Shown one piece after another: positions 26,191 to 34,346 of a stretch of DNA of 64,000 nt. Origin of the DNA: an uncultured bacterium (GTDB taxonomy: Bacteria > Actinomycetota > Coriobacteriia > Coriobacteriales > Coriobacteriaceae); contig CAJMMA010000003.1 in assembly GCA_905214435.1 (NCBI GenBank), forward strand, positions 18,370 to 82,369, read 5' to 3'. How positions within the stretch are numbered: the stretch's first letter is position 1; every line of letters begins with the position of its first letter. Below the pieces are notes generated by a model. It ran no database searches. It was not told where the DNA came from and saw nothing but the letters and a program-made list of their open reading frames with translations. A program made the position numbers and the translations under genes.

Positions 26191-27257
26191 TGTGGGAAGC
26201 CGATGACTCTCAGGACCTGTGGGCGACGCCCGGCAACTCGCCGGCGGCATCCATGGCGCACGGCGAGCGCATGGTGGGCTCGGAGCTGACGGCCGAGGAC
26301 CTCGATGTCGACCGCACTTTGCGCCCCCAGCGCCTGGACGACTACTGTGGCCAGGAGCATATCAAGCAGAGCCTGCGCGTGTTGATCGAAGCGGCGCAGA
26401 GCCGTGGCGAGACGCTCGACCACGTGATTTTCTCGGGTCCTCCGGGCCTGGGCAAGACCACGCTGGCCACCGTTATCGCCAACGAGCTGGGCGCTCAGAT
26501 CAAGACCACGAGTGGCCCCGCCATCGCGCGCACGGGCGACCTGGCGGCCATCCTTACTAACTTGCAGCCGGGTGATGTGCTGTTTATCGACGAGATCCAC
26601 CGCCTCAACCGTTCGGTCGAGGAAGTCCTGTACCCCGCGATGGAGGACTTTGCCCTCGATATCGTGATTGGCAAGGGTCCGGCGGCGCGCTCGATTCGCC
26701 TGGATATCCCCAAGTTTACGCTGGTAGCAGCAACGACCCGCTCAGGCATGTTGACCGGCCCGTTGCGCGACCGCTTTGGCATTTCATATCGCCTGGATTA
26801 CTACACGGTCGAGGAACTCGCGCAGATTGTGACGCGCTCGGCAACCATTCTGGGCGTGACGATCGATCATCTGAGTGCGCTCGAGATCGGCTCACGTTCG
26901 CGTGGCACGCCGCGCTTGGCCAACCGTCTGCTCAAGCGTGTGCGCGACTATGCGCAGGTACGCGGCAACGGTCCTATTGAGCTTGACATTTGCCGTCAGG
27001 CACTCGAGTTCTTCGAGATTGATGAGCTTGGTCTGGACTGGATGGATATTCGCATTTTGGAGACACTCGCTAAGACGTTCTCCGGACGTGCCGTGGGCCT
27101 GACAACGCTTGCCAGCGCGGTGGGCGAGGACCCGGGAACGCTCGAGGATGTCTATGAGCCCTATCTGCTGCAGTGCGGCTTGATGATTCGCACGCCCCAG
27201 GGCCGCCAGGCAACGCTTCGCACCTTTGAGCACTTGGGGATTGAACCTACCATTTAG
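26187..27257 (+). CDS. ruvB: Holliday junction branch migration ATPase RuvB
   Basis: 356 residues. An AAA+ motor with Walker A SGPPGLGKTTLATVI, Walker B LFIDEIHRLNR, sensor 1 LVAATTRSG and arginine finger region GPLRDRFG. A C-terminal winged helix ends with PQGRQATLRTFEHLG. It starts at GTG 26187 (4-bp overlap with ruvA) or ATG 26190 (1-bp overlap); the two cannot be separated from sequence. It drives branch migration with RuvA. Confidence 0.96.
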   Translation: MMWEADDSQDLWATPGNSPAASMAHGERMVGSELTAEDLDVDRTLRPQRLDDYCGQEHIKQSLRVLIEAAQSRGETLDHVIFSGPPGLGKTTLATVIANELGAQIKTTSGPAIARTGDLAAILTNLQPGDVLFIDEIHRLNRSVEEVLYPAMEDFALDIVIGKGPAARSIRLDIPKFTLVAATTRSGMLTGPLRDRFGISYRLDYYTVEELAQIVTRSATILGVTIDHLSALEIGSRSRGTPRLANRLLKRVRDYAQVRGNGPIELDICRQALEFFEIDELGLDWMDIRILETLAKTFSGRAVGLTTLASAVGEDPGTLEDVYEPYLLQCGLMIRTPQGRQATLRTFEHLGIEPTI

Positions 27258-27352
27258 GGCGCTTTGTTTTGGCGGGCTGTTAAGCTATCGCTGAGCATTG
27301 GATAAACATATCGCCATTCATCGGTTACGGGTGTTTTACTATTGCGCGCCCG

Positions 27353-27361
27353 TGCTATGCT
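27353..27361 (+). promoter_or_regulatory. Possible extended -10 promoter for fhs
   Basis: TGCTATGCT (TGn plus TATGCT) lies about 40 bp before the fhs start; no clear -35. Confidence 0.35.
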
Positions 27362-27401
27362 GAATTGGTCTTTTTCTCATTCGGTAACGAAAGGACCTCC
27401 C

Positions 27402-29069
27402 ATGCCTACTGACATCGAAATCGCACGTTCCGTCACACCGCTGCCCATTACCGAGGTGGCCAAGAACGCCGGTGTCGACGTAAAGCACCTGATTCCGTAC
27501 GGCTTCGACAAGGCTAAGGTCGACTACTCTCTGCTTAATGAGCCAACTGATCACCAGGCCAAGCTCGTCCTCGTGACCGCCATCAACCCCACGCCTGCGG
27601 GCGAGGGTAAGACCACCACGACCATCGGTCTGGCCGATGGCATGCGCCGTCGCGGCGTCAAGAGTGCTGTGGCCCTGCGTGAGCCTTCGCTCGGTCCCGT
27701 CTTTGGCGTCAAGGGCGGTGCCGCCGGCGGCGGCTGGGCGCAGGTCATCCCCATGGAGGACATCAACCTGCACTTTACCGGTGACTTCCACGCTATCGGT
27801 GCCGCTAACAACCTGCTGGCCGCCATGCTCGACAACCATATTCAGCAGGGCAACCAGCTCGGTATCGATGTTAAGCGCATCACCTGGAAGCGCGTCGTCG
27901 ACATGAACGACCGTCAGCTGCGCCATGTCATCGACGGTATTGGCGGCAAGGCCCAGGGCGTGCCGCGCGAGGACGGCTTCGATATCACCGTTGCCTCCGA
28001 GGTCATGGCAATCCTGTGCCTGTCCACGAGCATCAATGACCTCAAGGAGCGCCTGGGCGAGATTGTTGTCGGCTACAGCTATGCCGGCGAGCCCGTTCGC
28101 GCCCGTGACCTTAAGGCTCAGGGTGCCATGGCGGCCCTGCTCAAGGATGCGCTCAAGCCCAATCTGGTGCAGACGCTCGAGGGTACGCCCGCGTTTGTCC
28201 ACGGCGGTCCCTTCGCCAATATTGCCCACGGCTGCAACTCCATCATGGCCACGCGTATGGCGATGCGCTTTGGCGATGTCGCCATTACCGAGGCCGGCTT
28301 CGGTGCCGATCTGGGTGCCGAGAAGTTCCTCGACATCAAGTGCCGCATGACGGGCGTTCGCCCCAGCGCCGTCGTGGTCGTCGCGACCGCTCGTGCGCTG
28401 AAGTACAACGGTGGCGTCGCCAAGGCCGACCTCAACGAGGAGAACCTCGAGGCACTCAAGGCCGGCATGCCCAACCTGCTGCGTCACGTCGACAACATCC
28501 AGAACGTTTATGGTCTGCCCTGCGTAGTCGCCATCAACCGCTTCCCGACGGACACCGAGGCCGAGCTTGCGCTCATCGAGTCCGAGTGTCAGAAGCTCGG
28601 CGTCAACGTTAAGCTTTCCGAGGTTTGGGCCAAGGGCGGCGAGGGCGCGCTCGAGCTTGCCGATGAGGTCATGCGTCTGATTGAGCAGCCGAGCGAGCTC
28701 AAGTTTGCCTATGAGGACGGCGCCGATGTGGCCGACGCTCTTGAGGCCATTGCCACCAAGGTCTACCGCGCCGACGGCGTCGACTTTACGCCGGCCGCCA
28801 AGCGCCAGCTCGCCGAGCTGCGCGAGAACGGCTTTGGCAACCTGCCGGTGTGCGTGGCCAAGACGCAGTACAGCTTTAGCGACAACGCCAAGGCCCTGGG
28901 CGCTCCCGAGAACTTCCGCATCACGGTGCGCGAGCTCAAGGTTTCCGCCGGTGCCCACTTTGTGGTCGCATTGACTGGCAGTGTTCTGACCATGCCGGGT
29001 TTGCCCAAGGTCCCCGCGGCTGAGAACATCGACGTCGACAGCGACGGCAACATCACCGGCCTGTTCTAA
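27402..29069 (+). CDS. fhs: Formate-tetrahydrofolate ligase
   Basis: 555 residues, the standard length, from ATG 27402 with GAAAGG upstream; the longer frame back to 27342 lacks a ribosome site. It joins formate and THF using ATP to give 10-formyl-THF. The nucleotide loop TPAGEGKTTTTIGLADG (about 65) and EPSLGPVFGVKGGAAGGG are intact, as is the folate-contact ending PGLPKVPAAENIDVD. It supplies one-carbon units upstream of the fchA-folD pair located 12 kb away. A strong terminator follows. Confidence 0.97.
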   Translation: MPTDIEIARSVTPLPITEVAKNAGVDVKHLIPYGFDKAKVDYSLLNEPTDHQAKLVLVTAINPTPAGEGKTTTTIGLADGMRRRGVKSAVALREPSLGPVFGVKGGAAGGGWAQVIPMEDINLHFTGDFHAIGAANNLLAAMLDNHIQQGNQLGIDVKRITWKRVVDMNDRQLRHVIDGIGGKAQGVPREDGFDITVASEVMAILCLSTSINDLKERLGEIVVGYSYAGEPVRARDLKAQGAMAALLKDALKPNLVQTLEGTPAFVHGGPFANIAHGCNSIMATRMAMRFGDVAITEAGFGADLGAEKFLDIKCRMTGVRPSAVVVVATARALKYNGGVAKADLNEENLEALKAGMPNLLRHVDNIQNVYGLPCVVAINRFPTDTEAELALIESECQKLGVNVKLSEVWAKGGEGALELADEVMRLIEQPSELKFAYEDGADVADALEAIATKVYRADGVDFTPAAKRQLAELRENGFGNLPVCVAKTQYSFSDNAKALGAPENFRITVRELKVSAGAHFVVALTGSVLTMPGLPKVPAAENIDVDSDGNITGLF

Positions 29070-29094
29070 GCCTGTTGCCCCTAGCTGCCTGCCC

Positions 29095-29131
29095 GCCCCG
29101 CCGTGCCCCCAAGGCCCGGCGGGGCTTTTTT
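29095..29131 (+). terminator. fhs terminator
   Basis: GCCCCGCCG / CGGCGGGGC stem followed by TTTTTT. Confidence 0.92.
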
Positions 29132-29248
29132 ATCCTTAGGCCCGCGCATGTCTTGTAGATACCGACGGGCTCTGCCCATCATAGGCTTTTGCGCGGGTAG
29201 AATGCATGGATAACTTGATGCTCACGCGCGACGGAAAGGAATCGTTGC

Positions 29249-30238
29249 ATGGATCAGGACAAGACAACCGTGATGGGCGGCTACGGTTCCGCGCAGGCTG
29301 GCGATAGCGCCGATGCGACCCGCGTTGTTCCCAACCTCGGTTATACCGACCCCGCCGCGACGCAGCCTTCTGCCGAGCCCACCCGGGTTATGGGCTATGG
29401 CGACACGGCGCAGGATTCTTACGCTGCATCTTCGCAAGGCCCCTATGGCAACGCAGCTCCGGATCCGTTTGATTACGCGCCGCAGGATTCTTATGCTGCC
29501 TCGACGCCGAATCCCTATGACAACCTGCCGCAGAATCCCATTCCGCAGCCTCAGCAGACGACGTATATGCCTCGCACGGCGCAGCCTCGCTACGAGTCGC
29601 GCGAGCCGTATCGCGAGTACCCCAAGTCGATTCCGCAATATGGCGAGGACGAGGAGAAGAAGCCGTCGCGTTCGTCGAGCGTGATCAAGAAGATCCTCAT
29701 CGTACTGGCGATCTTCTTTGCGCTGTCGGTTGTGTTTGCCATCGTGTCGGGCATGCTTAACAAGCGAGGGAGTTCAACGGCCGATGCCACTGTTGAGCAA
29801 ACCGAGTCCGCCTCGTCTAGCACCGTCGATCTGAGCGATATCCCGGGGCAGTACTGGTCCAACGCCAAGAAGCTCCTTAAGTCGCGCGGCGCCGATCTTT
29901 CGAATGCCGTGGTCCTGACTGATGATGGCTCAACGCCCGTCGTCGATGCCAACTGGATCGTTACTTCTGCTTACTATAACGACAGCGGCAACCTCGAAAT
30001 TCAGCTCACGCACAAGAACAGCTCGGGCAACTCGTCCGGCGGCCAAAGCGGTACCGACGGCTCGAGCTCCAATACGCTGGAGGACTTGAGCAACAAGGCA
30101 CAGGAGCTTGGGGATAAGGCCCAAGAGCTGGGTGATACGGCTCAGAACCTGGGCGACACCGCTCAGAACTTGGGCGACATGGCGACGGATGCCTGGAACG
30201 CCCTACAAAACGGCATCTCGGGCGCGCAGGGAAACTAG
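29249..30238 (+). CDS. Single-pass membrane protein with Pro-rich N-terminus and PASTA-like outer domain
   Basis: 329 residues. The cytoplasmic N-terminus (1-145) is rich in Pro, Gln, Tyr and Thr and repeats short units: TTVMGGYG, ATRVVPNLGY, PTRVMGYG, and QDSYAAS twice. One membrane helix spans about 149-170 (ILIVLAIFFALSVVFAIVSG). Outside lies a PASTA-like stretch (IPGQYWSNAKKLLKSRGAD to EIQLTHK, about 199-256), a Ser/Gly linker and a helical tail of near-perfect heptads (LGDKAQELGDTAQNLGDTAQ). The Thr-rich motifs look like possible phosphosites for a PknB-type kinase or FHA partners, but that is inference. GGAAAGG lies 7-13 bp upstream of ATG 29249. Not a known named family to me. Confidence 0.65.
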   Translation: MDQDKTTVMGGYGSAQAGDSADATRVVPNLGYTDPAATQPSAEPTRVMGYGDTAQDSYAASSQGPYGNAAPDPFDYAPQDSYAASTPNPYDNLPQNPIPQPQQTTYMPRTAQPRYESREPYREYPKSIPQYGEDEEKKPSRSSSVIKKILIVLAIFFALSVVFAIVSGMLNKRGSSTADATVEQTESASSSTVDLSDIPGQYWSNAKKLLKSRGADLSNAVVLTDDGSTPVVDANWIVTSAYYNDSGNLEIQLTHKNSSGNSSGGQSGTDGSSSNTLEDLSNKAQELGDKAQELGDTAQNLGDTAQNLGDMATDAWNALQNGISGAQGN

Positions 30239-30256
30239 CGGACGAGCGGAGCGGGG

Positions 30257-31438
30257 CTACAACTGCTCGGCCGGACGGTCGGGCGAGCTAAAGCCCGAGT
30301 CAAACGTAACGACGCATGAGGCATTGGGTCGGCGCTCGTGCACGATGCGTGTCACGCGTTCCAGCAGCTCCTCGTCGGATATGTCAAAGCCGTCGGGACG
30401 CACCAAGTCAAACGAAACAAAGCCGTCGTGCTCGTGCAGGTCGTGAATGGAGAGCGCGGGATCGATCTGCATGATGCCGCGCTTGACCCAGCCGCGCAGG
30501 TCGTCGCCGGTGGTGGCAATGGGGTCGCAGTGCAGCGTGATACCGATGCCCATCTGCCGTTTGATATCGTGCTCGATGGTGTCCAAAATCTCGTGGTGCT
30601 CAAATGCGTCGCCCTCGCCGGGCATCTCCACGTGGGCGCTGGCAAACTGACGACCGGGGCCGTAGTCGTGCACCATGAGGTCGTGTGTGCCCAAGACCTG
30701 GGGGTACGACATAATCCTGTCGCGGATTTCCTGGACGAGCTTGGGGTCGGGCGCTTGTCCTAACAGCGGGCTGATGGCGTCGCGCACCAGGCCCAGGCCG
30801 CTGATGCAGATGAAGATGCCCACACCCAGGCCTGCCCAGCCATCGAGGTCAAAGCCGGTCGTCTGCGAAATAAGCGCCGCCACCAGGACCGAGCCCGAGG
30901 TGATGACGTCGTTTTTGGAGTCCTGTGCTGTGGCGATGAGCGTCTCCGAGTCGATGCGGTCGCCCAACGTGCGGTTGAACGCGGCCATCCAGAGCTTAAC
31001 GAGCATGGACAAGACGAGGGCGGCTAAGGAGAGCACCGAATATGCAGTGGGGGAAGGCTTGATGATCTTAGTGACCGACTCGAGGATCAGGTTGATGCCG
31101 ACGGCGCAAACCAGGACGGCGACGAACAGACCGGCGAGGTACTCGTAGCGGCCGTGGCCATAGGGGTGGCCTTCATCGGCCGGGCGGCTGGCAAGGCGGA
31201 ACCCGAGCAGACTCACGATGTTGCTCGAGGCGTCGGAGAGGTTGTTGAAGGCATCGGCGATAAGCGAGACGGAGCCAGCGAGCAGGCCTGCGATGCCCTT
31301 GGCCAGGCACAGCGTGATGTTGAGGCCGATGCAGATGAGGCTTGCGGCAAAACCCGCGTTGGTGCGACAGGAGGTATCGACCGGCTCGCTTTCGCTGCCG
31401 GGAACAAGCGTGTCTACCAGCCGATTTACAAATAGCAT
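30257..31438 (-). CDS. Cation diffusion facilitator family transporter
   Basis: 393 residues from ATG 31438, chosen because GAGGACG precedes it by 6-7 bp; upstream in-frame ATGs (to 31597) lack sites. Six membrane helices hold the CDF metal site: SLIADAFNNLSDASSN (H/D-x-x-x-D variant NNLSD), GHPYGHGRYEYL between helices 2 and 3, and TAQDSKNDVITS. It exports divalent metals such as Zn, Mn or Fe in exchange for protons. After the usual cytoplasmic dimer domain (about 225-300) there is an extra C-terminal stretch of about 95 residues (GWVKRGIMQIDPALSIHDLH onward) resembling a second ferredoxin-like unit. Convergent with the PASTA-like gene, 18 bp apart. Confidence 0.9.
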   Translation of the reverse strand: MLFVNRLVDTLVPGSESEPVDTSCRTNAGFAASLICIGLNITLCLAKGIAGLLAGSVSLIADAFNNLSDASSNIVSLLGFRLASRPADEGHPYGHGRYEYLAGLFVAVLVCAVGINLILESVTKIIKPSPTAYSVLSLAALVLSMLVKLWMAAFNRTLGDRIDSETLIATAQDSKNDVITSGSVLVAALISQTTGFDLDGWAGLGVGIFICISGLGLVRDAISPLLGQAPDPKLVQEIRDRIMSYPQVLGTHDLMVHDYGPGRQFASAHVEMPGEGDAFEHHEILDTIEHDIKRQMGIGITLHCDPIATTGDDLRGWVKRGIMQIDPALSIHDLHEHDGFVSFDLVRPDGFDISDEELLERVTRIVHERRPNASCVVTFDSGFSSPDRPAEQL

Positions 31439-31609
31439 AACGATCGTCCTCACAATCATGTTTAAGGGGATAGTGTAGCTCGCGCGGGGGCGCCGTGCAC
31501 CGATGCTCAGAAAATGCAGCAATAGTCTGCCGGTGCTAACGAGCGAGCCTTCTCGTCTGCCTGGGTGGTCCATTTTGGGCCACATGGGTATGGGCATGTG
31601 CCTGTTTGC

Positions 31610-31628
31610 TCGACATACTTAATGTCGA
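31610..31628. promoter_or_regulatory. Inverted repeat TCGACAT-n5-ATGTCGA before the zinc-ribbon gene
   Basis: Perfect 7-bp arms in the divergent spacer between the CDF gene and the zinc-ribbon gene, 28 bp before the latter's start. It is a plausible operator; no regulator identified. Confidence 0.35.
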
Positions 31629-31655
31629 CAGCTTTGTGCAAAGGAGGACGTTTCC

Positions 31656-32993
31656 ATGGACGAGATGTTTGCCATTAAATGTCAAAACTGCGGCGGCCCT
31701 ATGTACTCGCACCAAGCTAAGCGCAGCTTTGAGTGCGCTTATTGCGGTGCGGTCATTCCGTGGCAGGCGGACGCCGGAGAGCCCAAGAGCGCTTTGGGCA
31801 TTCGCCATACGCCGTTGACGGTAGTGGATGGACTGCTCAAGCTCACGCATGTGTCGCAACTCGAGCGCCCGGAGGACCCGGACTGGTATTTCTTCAATTC
31901 GCACTGGCGCAATCAGTCGGTCCTGGAACATCTGCTGTGGGAGGACCGCGGCACGGCGCAGGAGTTCCAAGAAGCGACGCAGGTGAGCATTCCCTGCCCC
32001 TTCTGCGGAGCGTCCTTTGAGGGCGAGTCAACGCAGCGTGTGTTTGAGTGCCCGTCCTGCGGCAACAAGATCGGCATTGCCGACCTGCTCAAGCCCGGTA
32101 CGTTTAGCAAACGTCTGACCATGGGCGTGGGTGCGGAGTATGTGCCGGAGCAGGGTATTCCCTGCGAAATTTCGCCGCAGCAGGCACGTGCCAACGCGCT
32201 GCAGCTGGTGCGCCAGTACCCGGATGCCTTTGCCGGGCACGACGTGGAAGACGCGATCCAAAACGACATGATGCTCTTCTATTTCCCCATGGCGCTGGCG
32301 GACCTGCGCATGATGGCGAGCTTCCCGGGCAAGGGCCTGAGCAAGGAAACCCTGGTGTACTACGAGGTGCTCGACTGGGCGTATCCGCGGGCAAACTATC
32401 TGGATGTTCGCCTTATGGGCATTTTGGAGCCGTGGGACTTTGCCAAGGTTGGGCCGTTTGACCCGGCCATGCAGGAAGGTGACTTTCGCGTTGTCTCCGT
32501 CGATGCGTCTACCAAGGACCAGGTGGTCATTGATAAGTTGGCGCTCGACATTGCCGGCAACGATGCCGAGGCGGTGCTGGGGCTCAATAAAAAGAGCATC
32601 CGCACTTGGGCGCGCAAGGCCCGCAAGCATAAGGACGGCCTGGTGATGGTGCCGGTGTACTTTGTCGATCGTCCGGCGACGGACAGCCGCGATGGCGAGC
32701 AGGTGCGCATTGCCGTAAACGGCCAGACGAGCCGCGCGGCAGCGGTGGTGTTTAGCGACAAGCGCGAGACGCATGTGGTGGCGTCCCTCAATCCGAGTCT
32801 GCATCTGTCCGGCGAAAGTACCGTGCATGCCACGCCCATCGAGGTCAAATACGTTAAATCGCCCTTCCTATACCAGATCGTGCGCCGTGGAGGTGGCGAG
32901 CAACCGCGCCAGGTTGCAGCGGCAGCTGAGGGTTCCTACCGAGAAGAAAAGCCCAAACGCAAGGGATTGTTCGCTGCGATTTTTGGTAAGTAG
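31656..32993 (+). CDS. Double zinc-ribbon protein of unknown function
   Basis: 445 residues, soluble, preceded by AAAGGAGG. Two zinc ribbons are plain: CQNCGGPMYSHQAKRSFECAY (C9, C12, C27, C30) and IPCPFCGASFEGE...FECPSCGN (about 112-136). After these come a helical region (160-270) and a beta-rich part with VVSVDASTKDQVVIDKLALD and KKSIRTWARKARKHKDGLVM. The tail is basic (EEKPKRKGLFAAIFGK) and might sit at the membrane. No enzyme motif is recognised. Paired ribbons of this type occur in proteins that scaffold or sense; the metal-transporter neighbour is divergent and may be coincidence. Confidence 0.6.
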   Translation: MDEMFAIKCQNCGGPMYSHQAKRSFECAYCGAVIPWQADAGEPKSALGIRHTPLTVVDGLLKLTHVSQLERPEDPDWYFFNSHWRNQSVLEHLLWEDRGTAQEFQEATQVSIPCPFCGASFEGESTQRVFECPSCGNKIGIADLLKPGTFSKRLTMGVGAEYVPEQGIPCEISPQQARANALQLVRQYPDAFAGHDVEDAIQNDMMLFYFPMALADLRMMASFPGKGLSKETLVYYEVLDWAYPRANYLDVRLMGILEPWDFAKVGPFDPAMQEGDFRVVSVDASTKDQVVIDKLALDIAGNDAEAVLGLNKKSIRTWARKARKHKDGLVMVPVYFVDRPATDSRDGEQVRIAVNGQTSRAAAVVFSDKRETHVVASLNPSLHLSGESTVHATPIEVKYVKSPFLYQIVRRGGGEQPRQVAAAAEGSYREEKPKRKGLFAAIFGK

Positions 32994-33109
32994 GGGGGTG
33001 GTGCCGGGGCGTCGGGCTGCATCGCAAGGTCATGAGACGAACTTAAGACTGCTGGGAACGTGCTACCATTGCCGATAGCCTTAATCTTGTAAGAAGCGGA
33101 GGCCAGATT

Positions 33110-33481
33110 ATGGGTTTTGCGGATCAGCAGCTTCAGCTTCAGGTACCGTATTCTCCTGACGACACGTTTAATGCCTTGAAGGCAGCTATGGAAAAGCTGC
33201 CTAAAGTAAAAGTTGATAGTGCATCGCCCACAACAAGAACAGTTGCAGCCGAGATTGGTATGAGCCTTTGGTCTTGGGGCGAAAATATCAGTATTTCGGT
33301 TGTTCCAGTTGAAGGCGGATCTGGCGTTACTGTCAAGTCGTCATCTAAGGTCAGGGCAAACGTATTAAACGGGGGCAAAAATGCAAAGAATATTGCCAAG
33401 ATAGTCGATGCCCTATCGAAGGAGCTCGAGCGGTATCCGCAGGTTTCACAGACTATTGAGACGCTGGCGGATAGTGGTTGA
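33110..33481 (+). CDS. Small SHOCT-associated protein, probably frameshifted before its SHOCT tail
   Basis: 123 residues in this frame. It begins MGFADQQLQLQVPYSPDDTF and has an alpha/beta pattern (LKAAMEKLPKVKVDSAS, NISISVVPVEGGSGVTVKSS) like the small lipid-binding-type domain often placed before SHOCT. The frame ends at TGA 33479, but the +1 frame immediately continues with a textbook SHOCT motif (see next entry). In related proteins both parts form one chain, so this is either a frameshift, a recoding site or two overlapping genes. Function unknown. Confidence 0.5.
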   Translation: MGFADQQLQLQVPYSPDDTFNALKAAMEKLPKVKVDSASPTTRTVAAEIGMSLWSWGENISISVVPVEGGSGVTVKSSSKVRANVLNGGKNAKNIAKIVDALSKELERYPQVSQTIETLADSG

Positions 33482-33578
33482 TGTAGTTGCAAGGCTTGAG
33501 AGGCTTGCAGCACTGCGTGAGAGTGGAGTACTTACCGAGGAAGAGTTTGCTGCAGAAAAGGCAAAAATCCTTTCGTAA
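33474..33578 (+). pseudogene. SHOCT domain in the +1 frame, overlapping the end of the previous gene
   Basis: Reading from GTG 33474 gives VVDVVARLERLAALRESGVL then TEEEFAAEKAKILS and a TAA at 33576. This is the SHOCT short C-terminal domain (LxxLxxLxxxGxLTxEEFxxxKxxLL). It is too short for most gene finders. It overlaps the 33110 gene by 8 bp and has no own ribosome site, supporting a former single gene. Confidence 0.6.
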
Positions 33579-34092
33579 TCAGACACGATGGTTGGATTTG
33601 CATTCTATTATTGAACTTGTTTATACCAGGCTGAAAACATCGTGTGTAATAAAGGTGCGTAGTAGCCTCGTCTTGATTGGCGGATGTAAATAAACGGTGG
33701 AACGGCTGTAAAAGAGCCTTGCCACTGGGTAAAATCAGGATGTGCCGCGGAACCCGCTCCTTAGCTAGTCACACTTCGGAGACGCGGGCAACGCAGGTAT
33801 TATCGTCTAAAGGGTCGGTTGCAGCCGGCCCTTTTCATGACTCCCTTCGCTATCCGTTACTGCTTATATTCCCGCCAGATCGAGTAGAGGTTCCGGACGA
33901 TGCCGGTTACATACATCGAGAGGCGCAGGATTTCAAGAAACAAGTTCATAGGCTTCACCCCAATCGGAGATCGGAGCGTTGCCCGCAGGCGGATTCCGCG
34001 GCAGTCGTAATTCTACCTCACAGGCCGCGGCGGGAGACATCCTACCCGCCCCATGGCTTGGAGCAGTGTCGATCTAACGGGCAATCAAGCCT
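33579..34092. other. Non-coding stretch with a hairpin and one possible minus-strand peptide
   Basis: No standard gene is supported. A stem AAGGGTCGG / CCGGCCCTT (33810-33818, 33825-33833) followed by TTT in plus orientation looks like an intrinsic terminator. A GC-rich segment at 33735-33790 could fold (CGCGGAACCCGCTCC with GGAGACGCGGG), so a small RNA ending at the hairpin is possible. The plus-strand frame at 33677-34096 has no coding character. Confidence 0.35.
33857..33949 (-). CDS. Possible 30-residue amphipathic peptide
   Basis: ATG at 33949 with GGGGTG 6 bp upstream encodes a 30-residue peptide starting MNLFLEILRLSMYVTGIV and ending WREYKQ, then TAA. It is a single amphipathic or membrane-associating helix with a charged tail, the general look of small holin-like or type I toxin peptides. 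The hairpin at 33810-33833 lies just downstream. No homologue recognised. Confidence 0.3.
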   Translation of the reverse strand: MNLFLEILRLSMYVTGIVRNLYSIWREYKQ

Positions 34093-34314
34093 CTAGTTCT
34101 CTTTGAATTGAGCAAGCATCTGCCCGAAGAAGCTTAGTTCGGATGGCTCATAAATGATCGAACCGCCGCCCGCGGTCCTGTAGACCCCGCAGGGGAGGTA
34201 ACGCCCGTCGGGAAGGACGTAAAGGTTTTCTTCCTCCATCAGTCCCGTTGGGAGTATCGGGGTCTCGTTTTCGCCCATTTGGAACTCATCGATATTCGCG
34301 ATCTTCCTCTCCAT
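34093..34314 (-). CDS. 73-residue protein of unknown function, operonic with ADP-ribosylglycohydrolase
   Basis: Strong AGGAGG precedes ATG 34314. The sequence (MERKIANIDEFQMGENET; LYVLPDGRYLPCGVYRTAGG; SELSFFGQMLAQFKEN) is soluble, acidic, with one Cys and no known motif. It lies 32 bp downstream of the ADP-ribosylglycohydrolase gene on the same strand. Partner or substrate role is guesswork. Confidence 0.6.
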   Translation of the reverse strand: MERKIANIDEFQMGENETPILPTGLMEEENLYVLPDGRYLPCGVYRTAGGGSIIYEPSELSFFGQMLAQFKEN

Positions 34315-34346
34315 GATGCCTCCTACCTTATTTCTTGAATGGCGCC

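Noticed and set aside
33677..34096. 139-codon plus-strand frame
   Set aside because: No ribosome site, no protein-like pattern, and it overlaps a hairpin and the end of the 73-residue gene.
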